From assembly GCA_002784505.1 (NCBI GenBank), contig PFLF01000046.1, positions 1-13,431 of the forward strand: a stretch of DNA of 13,431 nucleotides, read 5' to 3'. Every line of letters starts with the position of its first letter. Position 1 is the stretch's first letter. The notes beneath the pieces are model-generated. The model had not been told where the DNA came from, did not search any database, and saw only the letters and a list, made by a program, of their open reading frames with translations. The translations under genes and the position numbers were made by a program. Below are positions 1 through 6,685 of the stretch, piece by piece. Source of the DNA: Candidatus Roizmanbacteria bacterium CG_4_10_14_0_8_um_filter_39_9. GTDB taxonomy: Bacteria; Patescibacteriota; Microgenomatia; UBA1406; GWC2-37-13.

Positions 1-1
1 A

Positions 2-982
2 AACACCAGCGAGTCTTTAAATTTGCTAGCTTACTGCTTGAGTGATTCTCTTAAGACGGGAGATGAGATTGTTACAACTATTGTGGAGCATCATTCCAAT
101 TTTGTGCCCTGGCAACAGTTGGCTATAAGAAAAAAACTGCTGTTAAAGGTAGTCCCGCTGAACGCGGAAAAGTATTTGGATTTTCAGACAGAACAGGGAG
201 AGGTTGATGACAGTAAAATCGGATTCTATGTCAATAAAAACACAAAGATAGTCGCACTTACTCATATATCAAATGTGTTGGGGACTGTGTATCCGATTGA
301 AAAGATAATAAAAGTCATAAAGAGGATTAATCCGTTGTGTATTGTAATTGTTGATGGAGCCCAGTCAGTCGGTCATATGCCGGTTGATGTAAAAAAATTG
401 AACGCAGACTACTTTGCATTTTCCGGTCATAAAATGATGGGGCCAACAGGCGTTGGAGTGCTTTATGGACGCGCAGATCTTTTAGAAACCCTTCCTCCGT
501 TTCTATTCGGTGGAGAAATGATAAGAGAGGTACATCTGAATCGCACAATCTTTAATAGCATTCCACATAAATTTGAAGCGGGAACCCCCGCTATTGCAGA
601 GGCTATAGGGCTAGGTGAGGCGGTAAAAGTTCTTAATCGCATAGGAATGGATGCTATCAAGGAACAGGAACATCAACTGGTTAATCAAGCTCTAACTGCT
701 CTTCGTGAAAATATAAAAGGATTAACCGTTTTAGGGCCCGATAAACATCGGTCGGGTATTGTAAGTTTCACGCTTGAAAAAATTCATCCCCACGACATCG
801 CTCAGGTGCTGGCTGAAGACGGTATATGTGTTCGTGCAGGTCATCACTGTGCCATGCCGCTTCATGAATCGATGCAGATAGAAGCGAGTACGCGGGCAAG
901 CTTTTATACTTACAATAATCAGGCTGATATTTCTCAACTTATTACATCCCTACAGAGAGTTTACCAATTATTCAACCGATAA
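2..982 (+). CDS. sufS: Cysteine desulfurase SufS, 5'-truncated by window edge
   Basis: PLP-dependent class V aminotransferase-fold enzyme that takes sulfur from L-cysteine, leaving alanine, and hands it as a persulfide to the SUF iron-sulfur assembly system in the cytoplasm. Seen: the DGAQSVGH segment; the SGHK motif with the PLP-binding lysine at nt 431-433; and RAGHHCAMP with the active-site cysteine at nt 848-850, in the SufS-type loop context. The frame is open back to nt 2 and encodes NTSESLNLLAY, a conserved SufS stretch, so the TTG at nt 23 is an internal leucine codon and not a start. About 326 residues are visible; the family is about 400-410, so roughly 80 N-terminal residues lie outside the window. 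The stop overlaps the sufU start by one base (TAATG), implying translational coupling. sufB/C/D are not in the window; they may lie upstream. Confidence 0.95.
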   Translation, partial: NTSESLNLLAYCLSDSLKTGDEIVTTIVEHHSNFVPWQQLAIRKKLLLKVVPLNAEKYLDFQTEQGEVDDSKIGFYVNKNTKIVALTHISNVLGTVYPIEKIIKVIKRINPLCIVIVDGAQSVGHMPVDVKKLNADYFAFSGHKMMGPTGVGVLYGRADLLETLPPFLFGGEMIREVHLNRTIFNSIPHKFEAGTPAIAEAIGLGEAVKVLNRIGMDAIKEQEHQLVNQALTALRENIKGLTVLGPDKHRSGIVSFTLEKIHPHDIAQVLAEDGICVRAGHHCAMPLHESMQIEASTRASFYTYNNQADISQLITSLQRVYQLFNR

Positions 983-1347
983 TGAAAAATACAGGCATTT
1001 ATCAGGAAATAATACTAGATCATGCGAGTAATCCGAGAAACATTGGAAGCATTTCAAACCCTTCAAAAACCACTCTAGTTCACAATCCGCTCTGTGGGGA
1101 TAAGATTAAAATGGATGTCTTATTTAACGGGGAGAAGATAAAAGATATCAAATTTCAAGTTTCAGGATGCGCAATATCCAAGGCAACCGTGTCAATGCTT
1201 TCCGAAAAGATAAAGGGAAAGACTAAATCAGAGTTGCGAAAGTTGGCAAAGCAGGATATCATAAAGATGTTGGGGATCGATCTTGGTCCCAACAGGCTCA
1301 AGTGTGCGCTGATCTCACTTGAGGCGTTACACAATTTATTAGTTTGA
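982..1347 (+). CDS. sufU: SufU/IscU-type Fe-S scaffold or sulfur-transfer protein
   Basis: Partner of SufS that accepts its persulfide sulfur, either as a zinc-dependent sulfurtransferase (the Bacillus SufU model) or as a scaffold (the IscU model). Seen in the 121 residues: the N-terminal DHASNPRNIG motif, NPLCGD with C38 and D40, GCAIS with C63, and RLKC with C108; these are the usual three Cys plus Asp metal ligands. The residue before the last cysteine is lysine, as in SufU, whereas IscU has histidine. However, C63 to C108 is only 45 residues, close to IscU and about 17 shorter than Bacillus SufU as I recall it, so the SufU-specific insertion seems absent. The ATG overlaps the sufS stop by one base and has no Shine-Dalgarno sequence; expression probably depends on coupling to sufS. 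Assignment to the SufU/IscU fold is firm; the exact subtype is less so. Confidence 0.88.
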   Translation: MKNTGIYQEIILDHASNPRNIGSISNPSKTTLVHNPLCGDKIKMDVLFNGEKIKDIKFQVSGCAISKATVSMLSEKIKGKTKSELRKLAKQDIIKMLGIDLGPNRLKCALISLEALHNLLV

Positions 1348-1366
1348 TTTTGTTATCTAATATACT

Positions 1367-1648
1367 ATGGACACTACATCTGCCAATCTTTTGGACCCAA
1401 AAAATCCGTCGGGACCAGTCAAAATAAATAAACTGAGAGTAACGGTGGACCGCAATTTGTGTATCGGAGCTGCAACATGTATCGCGGTTGCTCCAAAAAC
1501 ATACGTGCTTGACTCTGAGGCAAAAGCAATTTTTATCAATACTGCCCCCGAGGAAACGGAAGAGACAATCATTGATTCGGCAAAGGCATGCCCGGTTGCG
1601 GCAATTATTATTCAAAATGAGGCGGGGCAACAAGTTTTTCCTGCCTAA
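1367..1648 (+). CDS. Small single-cluster ferredoxin with three cysteines (3Fe-4S-like)
   Basis: Small electron carrier of 93 residues. The cluster motif is C32-IGAAT-C38, then C75-PVAAI. The position that holds the second cysteine in a CxxCxxC motif is alanine (A35), so only three cysteine ligands are present. Ferredoxins with this CIGA pattern (for example actinobacterial partners of P450s) usually bind a [3Fe-4S] cluster, or a 4Fe-4S with a non-cysteine ligand. About 20 residues precede the ferredoxin core and about 13 follow it. The gene lies 19 nt after sufU and 3 nt before korA, so it is a good candidate for the physiological acceptor of the 2-oxoacid oxidoreductase; this is inference from position. 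No Shine-Dalgarno sequence precedes the ATG. The ferredoxin call is firm; cluster type and partner are not proven. Confidence 0.88.
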   Translation: MDTTSANLLDPKNPSGPVKINKLRVTVDRNLCIGAATCIAVAPKTYVLDSEAKAIFINTAPEETEETIIDSAKACPVAAIIIQNEAGQQVFPA

Positions 1649-1651
1649 CAT

Positions 1652-3373
1652 ATGAAACAATTTCTTTGGAAAATTGGAGGAGAGGCAGGATTTGGCATTT
1701 TGACAACAGGCATTTTTTTTTCAAAAATAGCTGCCCGATTGGGGTATCACATTTTTGACTATATTGAATATCCCTCACTGATTCGAGGAGGGCACAATGC
1801 ATATGATGTTCTTGTATCTGATGCGCCGGTTTTTGCTTCTAAATCAATAATTGATTTATTGGTTTGCTTAAATAAAGACACATATACTCTGCACAACAAG
1901 CAACTTATCCCTTCAACCCTTGTTATGTATGATCCAGATGAGTTTGACTTTGAAGAAGACCGCATAAAAATTAAAGTTCCCTTTAAAAAAATCCTTAAGG
2001 AATTGAATGGCCAGGCAATAATGAAAAATACTATTGCCCTTGGAGCATCGCTCGCACTATTGGGGACTGATCTTGACGAACTAAACAACATTTTGACTGG
2101 GCAATTTTCACGGAAGGGTGATGAAATTGTAAATTTTAACAAGCAATTTGCAAAAGCGGGGTTTGATTATATCTATAATAACTATGCCGGTCAAAAAGTT
2201 GAGTTGTTAGAAAAACGAGAAAATGAGAAGCAGCTTGTTTTGACAGGTAATGAGTCATTTGCTTTGGGAGCTGCAATCGCCAATTGCAGGCTTTATGTTG
2301 CCTATCCGATGACTCCTTCATCCTCGGTCCTGTCGGTACTTGCAGCCTGGCAAAATAAAATGGGAATGGTGGTTCGGCACGCTGAAGATGAAATATCTGT
2401 TATTAATACTGCCCTGGGAGGGTCTATTGCAGGAGTTAGAAGTGCTGTCGGGACTTCAGGAGGCGGTTTTGCCCTCATGGTTGAATCGATTTCATTTTCA
2501 GGGGTTGCGGAAATACCGATTGTCATATTTTTATCGTCACGTCCGGGACCGGCAACGGGCATGCCAACCTGGACCGAACAAGGGGACCTTTTGTTTACCG
2601 TTCATGCAGGCCATGGAGAGTTTCCAAAAATAGTTCTTGCCCCGGGCACGGTTGAAGAAATGGTCGAGCTTTCAGTGAAAGCATTTGACCTCGCCGATAT
2701 TTATCAGGTCCCGGTTATCGTTATGTCAGACATGTTGCTCTCTGAGTCGCACAAAAGTATGAATGAATCGTTTGTAAATGGGCTAGTGAGCACATATAAG
2801 CCAGACAGAGGTCAAACAATAAACAAAACAGATGCAAAGCCCTATTTACGCTTTAAGATCACAGACGACGGCATTTCTCCTCGACTTATTCCTGGACAGA
2901 AAGGGGTATTTTATCAGGCAAACTCCTACGAGCATCTTGAAGACGGACACACCACCGAGGACTCATCAGAGCGTATTAAACAGGCAGATAAGCGAGATCG
3001 CAAAACCGCAACCTATTTAAAAAATCATTTTAAAAGTCCTGAAGTGATTGGCGATATTGATCGGTCTGAGATAGTGTTTGTGTCTTGGGGATCAACCAGG
3101 GGAGTTCTTCTTGAAGCCCAGCGTGACTTACAGATGAAAAATATTTCAACAAGCATTCTCCACTTTACGCACATGTTCCCCTTGGACTCAAATCAAATCA
3201 CTCCCTATTTTTCAAAACAAAAAAGATATATTTTAGTTGAAAATAACGCACAAGGGCAGTTTGGAAAACTCCTTCGTATGGAAACAGGAGTGACATTGAG
3301 CGAAAAAATATTAAAATATGATGGAAGACCATTACTTCGAGAAGAGATTATGAGTTATGTAACAAAAAAATAA
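1652..3373 (+). CDS. korA: 2-oxoacid:ferredoxin oxidoreductase, fused gamma-alpha subunit (KorA type)
   Basis: Larger subunit of a two-subunit, CoA-dependent 2-oxoacid oxidoreductase that decarboxylates a 2-oxoacid to acyl-CoA and passes electrons to ferredoxin. The 573 residues read as a gamma domain (about 1-185, with GEAGFGI at 11-17 and IRGGHN at 44-49) fused to an alpha domain (from about 195). The alpha domain has YPMTP at 218-222, whose threonine lies in the substrate pocket in this family, then TSGGGFALM (about 268-276) and the RPGPATGMPTW segment (297-307). A C-terminal domain of about 470-545 carries VSWGSTRG. The gamma-alpha fusion with separate beta is typical of KorAB/OFOR enzymes. 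Substrate (2-oxoglutarate, pyruvate or branched 2-oxoacids) cannot be decided here. It starts 3 nt after the ferredoxin and ends 4 nt before korB. A run of nine T at 1713-1721 leaves the frame intact. Confidence 0.93.
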   Translation: MKQFLWKIGGEAGFGILTTGIFFSKIAARLGYHIFDYIEYPSLIRGGHNAYDVLVSDAPVFASKSIIDLLVCLNKDTYTLHNKQLIPSTLVMYDPDEFDFEEDRIKIKVPFKKILKELNGQAIMKNTIALGASLALLGTDLDELNNILTGQFSRKGDEIVNFNKQFAKAGFDYIYNNYAGQKVELLEKRENEKQLVLTGNESFALGAAIANCRLYVAYPMTPSSSVLSVLAAWQNKMGMVVRHAEDEISVINTALGGSIAGVRSAVGTSGGGFALMVESISFSGVAEIPIVIFLSSRPGPATGMPTWTEQGDLLFTVHAGHGEFPKIVLAPGTVEEMVELSVKAFDLADIYQVPVIVMSDMLLSESHKSMNESFVNGLVSTYKPDRGQTINKTDAKPYLRFKITDDGISPRLIPGQKGVFYQANSYEHLEDGHTTEDSSERIKQADKRDRKTATYLKNHFKSPEVIGDIDRSEIVFVSWGSTRGVLLEAQRDLQMKNISTSILHFTHMFPLDSNQITPYFSKQKRYILVENNAQGQFGKLLRMETGVTLSEKILKYDGRPLLREEIMSYVTKK

Positions 3374-3377
3374 TAAC

Positions 3378-4232
3378 ATGGCAACCCCCGCTGATTTTAA
3401 TGGATATACCCCAACGTGGTGCCCCGGATGCGGCAACTTTGGAATAGGCGTCACTTTGAGAGCCGCATTGGCTCAGTTGGGTTTTTCTCCTTCTTCTGTT
3501 TTCGTTTCATTCGGCATTGGATGTTCTGGAAACATGAATGATTTTCTAAATGCTTATGCTAGTCACGGTCTTCATGGAAGAGCCCTTCCGGTTGCAATTG
3601 GAATGAAACTCGCAAACCACATGATGAAAACAATCGTGGTTGCAGGAGACGGAGATTTTTATGGTGAGGGCGGAAACCATTTTATGCACGGAGCGCGGGG
3701 GAATCACGATATTACCGTAATTGTTCACGATAACCGAGTTTATGGGCTCACAACTGGTCAGGCCGCCCCCACTGCACGAAAAGGATATAAATCAAAATCA
3801 ACACCGGGTGGGATAATAGAAACGGAAATAGACTCTATGAGCCTCGCCATAACCCAGGGAGCAACATTTGTTGCTCAGGCGTTTGCGGGAAACACTATTC
3901 ACATGGTTGAAATAATGAAAGCGGCACTGAGCCATAAAGGATTTAGTCTTGTCAATGTGCTTCAGCCCTGCGTAACGTTCAACAAAATAAACACCTATCA
4001 ATACTATGTAAAAAATGCATATAAACTGGAGGACGTGCATGATAAGGCGAATATTAACAAGGCTTTGCTTAAGGCACAGGAAGTGCACGCTGAGAAATTC
4101 CCCCTTGGAGTTATTTACCAAATAGAAAAACCCGCCTTTCATGAACAGCTCACACAACTTGAGGAATCGACTCTTGTGTCCCACCAAAACTCAAGTTATA
4201 TACTTGATGAATTGCTTGCAGATTTTAGATAA
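3378..4232 (+). CDS. korB: 2-oxoacid:ferredoxin oxidoreductase, TPP-binding beta subunit (KorB type)
   Basis: Catalytic partner of KorA carrying thiamine diphosphate and one [4Fe-4S] cluster. In 284 residues I see WCPGCGN with C15 and C18, GIGCSG with C49 and QPCVTFN with C198, the four cluster cysteines of the family. The TPP/Mg motif starts at GDGDFYGEGGN (90-100) and ends at VHDN (116-119), followed by YGLTTGQAAPT. The last motif resembles KorB-type enzymes more than classical pyruvate:ferredoxin oxidoreductases, which favours a KorAB assignment without fixing the substrate. There is no fused ferredoxin domain and no delta subunit, so an external carrier is needed; the upstream three-cysteine ferredoxin fits. 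The ATG lies 4 nt after the korA stop, without a Shine-Dalgarno sequence. No terminator is visible between its stop and the lon promoter. Confidence 0.94.
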   Translation: MATPADFNGYTPTWCPGCGNFGIGVTLRAALAQLGFSPSSVFVSFGIGCSGNMNDFLNAYASHGLHGRALPVAIGMKLANHMMKTIVVAGDGDFYGEGGNHFMHGARGNHDITVIVHDNRVYGLTTGQAAPTARKGYKSKSTPGGIIETEIDSMSLAITQGATFVAQAFAGNTIHMVEIMKAALSHKGFSLVNVLQPCVTFNKINTYQYYVKNAYKLEDVHDKANINKALLKAQEVHAEKFPLGVIYQIEKPAFHEQLTQLEESTLVSHQNSSYILDELLADFR

Positions 4233-4241
4233 ATTTATTAA

Positions 4242-4270
4242 TTGACACTTAGCAGTTATTTTGCTATACT
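4242..4270 (+). promoter_or_regulatory. Sigma70-type promoter of lon with extended -10
   Basis: Consensus -35 TTGACA at 4242-4247, a 17-nt spacer, and -10 TATACT at 4265-4270 preceded by TG at 4262-4263 (extended -10). The 10 bases upstream are purely A/T, as in an UP element. The expected RNA start near A4277 leaves about 4 nt before the lon ATG at 4281. The TTG inside the -35 is in frame with lon, which could mislead a gene caller into a 13-codon extension. Confidence 0.85.
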
Positions 4271-4275
4271 GCTAA
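4249..4275 (+). promoter_or_regulatory. CIRCE-like inverted repeat (candidate HrcA operator) over the lon promoter
   Basis: TTAGCAGTT, nine bases, TACTGCTAA. The outer 8 bases of the arms (TTAGCAGT and ACTGCTAA) are perfectly complementary. The known CIRCE element is TTAGCACTC-N9-GAGTGCTAA, so the arm length and N9 spacer are identical and 14 of 18 arm bases agree. It lies between the -35 and the RNA start and covers the whole -10, where a bound repressor would block transcription. The downstream gene is a heat-shock protease. HrcA binding is inference. Confidence 0.65.
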
Positions 4276-4280
4276 TATCT

Positions 4281-6662
4281 ATGACAATATTAATCGACTC
4301 ACCTTCTGAAACCCTTTATCCCATCATCCCGGTCCGTGACGGAATTGTATTTCCCAAGACGGAAAATGTTCTTGTCTTTGGTCGTCAAAAAAGCGTTCTT
4401 ACCATACAGGACGTCATGAAGAAAGATAAAAAAATTGTCCTGGTAATGCAAAAAAATTCCTCTGTTGATGAGCCGACTAAAGATGATTTTTGTGAGATTG
4501 GCGTATTGGCAACAGTTGAGAAAATTGTAGTGGGCGAAAAAGGTGAAATAAATGCGCTTATAAAGGGAATTGAAAAAGTACGTATTATTGAAGTGGTTAA
4601 AGAAACTCCTTATTTTGAGGGTAGGGTTATGTTCACTCATGATGTCGATGTGAGCGATGAAGAAGTTCAGGCAATGGTAAAGCACATCTCCTTGCAGGTG
4701 AAAAAGGCCATCAATCTTGGCAAGGCTGTTGACTTTGTCTTTCTCATGAATATTCTTAATGTGGGGACACCGCTTGATTTCTCCTATCATATCGCTATGA
4801 TTCTTGATGTTAAAGAAAGGGAAAAACAGACCCTTCTTGAAGAAACAGATCTGAAAAAAAGATTGGCACGGGAGGTTGAAAACATTAACAAGGAGGTGAA
4901 AATACTGGAAATTGAGCAAAACATATCCATGAAGACCCAGCGTAAATTTGAAAAAGGAATGAAAGAGACGTTTCTCAAGGAGAAGATGAAGACCATTGAA
5001 GAAGAGCTGGGGGGAGGGGAAAATAAGGATATACGCGAATACCGCGATAAAATTGCCACCTCAAAAATGCCAAAACCAATTGAAGAGAAAGCTATCAAAG
5101 AATTAAAGCGGTTAAGTCAAATGTCCCAATTTAATCCCGAAACTTCGTATGTAAAAAACTATCTTGATTGGTTAGTTGATCTTCCTTGGTCAATCGAAGC
5201 TACGACGAGTGTTGATATAAAGGGCGCTGAAAAAATATTAAATGAAGATCATTATGGATTAAAGAAAATAAAGGAACGAATCCTTGAGTATCTGGCTGTT
5301 ATCGAGCTTCGACGTCAAAAGATTGAAAAAGAACCGAAGTTTGCAAAGAAAAAAGAGTATCAGCCGACAATCATTTGTTTTGTGGGGCCACCCGGTGTTG
5401 GAAAAACATCACTTGGAAGATCTATTGCGCGCGCTCTGGGTCGAAAATTCGTAAAAATGTCACTTGGCGGGATACGGGACGAGGCAGAAATAAGAGGACA
5501 TAGGAGAACATATGTAGGGGCTATGCCTGGTCGAATCATTCAAGGTATCAAACAGGCAGGCGTAAAAAATCCACTCTTTATGCTTGATGAAATTGACAAG
5601 ATTGGACGAGACTACCGGGGAGATGCGTCTGCCGCACTTCTTGAAGCACTTGATCCTGAGCAAAATCATGCCTTTTCAGATCACTATCTGGAGGTGCCGT
5701 TTGATTTATCAGATGTTCTTTTTATTACGACAGCTAACATACTTGATACCATTCCGGACGCATTGATTGATCGGCTTGAGATCATTCATTTTCCCGGTTA
5801 TACGGAAGATGAAAAATTTCATATAGTTAAAGACTATCTAATTAGCAAGCAACTTGAAGCTCATAGTCTTTCCTCAAAAGAGGTCAAAATTGCGGACTCT
5901 GCATCTAAGACCATTATTAGAAAATATACAAGAGAAGCCGGAGTTCGAGAGCTTGAACGGCAAGTCGCACAGATTTTGCGTAAGATAGCACGAGATTTTG
6001 TTGAAAAAAAAATTATTTCAAAGTCTGTTGCGGTTGCCGATATTGCAAAATACTTAGGTCCATATAAGTATTCAAATCAGATAATCGAAGGAAAAAATTC
6101 TATTGGTATTTCAACGGGCCTTGCATGGACTCAAGCAGGAGGGGATATTCTTTTTATTGAGGTTGCCGTAATGCCGGGAAAGGGAGGGCTTACTCTTACG
6201 GGCCATTTGGGAGACGTTATGAAGGAGTCGTGTCAGGCCGCTTTATCTTATATCCGTACTCGGTGGGAGGTATTAGGACTTGCAAAAGATTTATTTAGTA
6301 AAATCGATATCCACGTCCATGTTCCGGAAGGAGCAGTTCCTAAAGACGGTCCGTCAGCCGGACTTGCGATTGCGACCGCGATGATATCGGCTCTGACCAA
6401 AATTCCATTCAAGCGGGATGTGGCAATGACCGGTGAAATTACTCTCCGAGGGCGCGCTCTTGAAATCGGAGGAGTCAAGGAGAAAGTAATTGCCGCACAC
6501 CGTGCAGGTATAAAAACGGTCATCATGCCAAAAGATAACAAAAAGGATCTGGAAGATATCCCGAACTATATCCTGAAGGACCTGAAATTCCAATTTGTGG
6601 AACACTTGGATGATGTTTTGCCGCTAGCGCTTACCAAGACGATTGTACCAAAAAAGAAATAG
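4281..6662 (+). CDS. lon: ATP-dependent protease Lon (LonA type)
   Basis: Cytosolic AAA+ serine protease that unfolds and degrades misfolded and regulatory proteins. Starting at ATG 4281 it has 793 residues, close to E. coli Lon (784). Domains: N-terminal LON substrate-binding domain (about 10-205, beginning PIIPVRDGIVFP), a charged helical region (about 205-290), an AAA+ module with Walker A GPPGVGKT (369-376) and Walker B LDEID (D436, E437), and a C-terminal protease domain with S692 in KDGPSAG and K735 in GGVKEK. The 43-residue Ser-Lys spacing matches E. coli S679/K722. I chose ATG 4281 because the longer TTG start at 4242 lies in the promoter's -35, so those codons would not be transcribed. 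Its own promoter and CIRCE-like operator suggest heat-shock control. It ends 7 nt from the convergent FemAB-like gene. A run of nine A (6004-6012) is in frame. Confidence 0.96.
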   Translation: MTILIDSPSETLYPIIPVRDGIVFPKTENVLVFGRQKSVLTIQDVMKKDKKIVLVMQKNSSVDEPTKDDFCEIGVLATVEKIVVGEKGEINALIKGIEKVRIIEVVKETPYFEGRVMFTHDVDVSDEEVQAMVKHISLQVKKAINLGKAVDFVFLMNILNVGTPLDFSYHIAMILDVKEREKQTLLEETDLKKRLAREVENINKEVKILEIEQNISMKTQRKFEKGMKETFLKEKMKTIEEELGGGENKDIREYRDKIATSKMPKPIEEKAIKELKRLSQMSQFNPETSYVKNYLDWLVDLPWSIEATTSVDIKGAEKILNEDHYGLKKIKERILEYLAVIELRRQKIEKEPKFAKKKEYQPTIICFVGPPGVGKTSLGRSIARALGRKFVKMSLGGIRDEAEIRGHRRTYVGAMPGRIIQGIKQAGVKNPLFMLDEIDKIGRDYRGDASAALLEALDPEQNHAFSDHYLEVPFDLSDVLFITTANILDTIPDALIDRLEIIHFPGYTEDEKFHIVKDYLISKQLEAHSLSSKEVKIADSASKTIIRKYTREAGVRELERQVAQILRKIARDFVEKKIISKSVAVADIAKYLGPYKYSNQIIEGKNSIGISTGLAWTQAGGDILFIEVAVMPGKGGLTLTGHLGDVMKESCQAALSYIRTRWEVLGLAKDLFSKIDIHVHVPEGAVPKDGPSAGLAIATAMISALTKIPFKRDVAMTGEITLRGRALEIGGVKEKVIAAHRAGIKTVIMPKDNKKDLEDIPNYILKDLKFQFVEHLDDVLPLALTKTIVPKKK

Positions 6663-6685
6663 ATTATTGCTATTTTTTTAGCGAT
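6657..6685. terminator. Weak AT-rich hairpins between convergent lon and FemAB-like gene
   Basis: Two overlapping weak structures are visible. AAATAG (6657-6662) pairs with CTATTT (6670-6675), followed by four further T, a poor intrinsic terminator for lon. ATTGCTA (6666-6672) can pair with TAGCGAT (6679-6685) with one G-T pair and a 6-nt T loop, usable from either side. Both overlap coding sequence or stop codons and are low in GC, so termination here is only suggested. Confidence 0.3.

Noticed and set aside
23..25. TTG at 23 as the sufS start
   Set aside because: Upstream in-frame residues NTSESLN match the conserved SufS sequence, so the gene simply enters from outside the window.
1351..1369. 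TATACT directly before the ferredoxin ATG, resembling a leaderless -10
   Set aside because: The hexamer abuts the ATG, so the RNA would begin inside the gene, and there is no -35 at usable spacing. The gene is more likely read with sufSU.
1298..1660. 120-codon antisense frame spanning the ferredoxin
   Set aside because: Covers three real genes' ends on the opposite strand; no family resemblance. Shadow frame.
1713..1721. Run of nine T in korA (and nine A in lon at 6004-6012) as possible phase-variable tracts
   Set aside because: Both frames are intact, encode ordinary residues, and these are housekeeping genes in an AT-rich genome; nothing suggests switching.
4299..4919. 206-codon open frame antisense to lon
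   Set aside because: Lies wholly opposite the conserved N-terminal domain of Lon; its translation shows no recognisable domain and it has no start signals. Shadow of the real gene.
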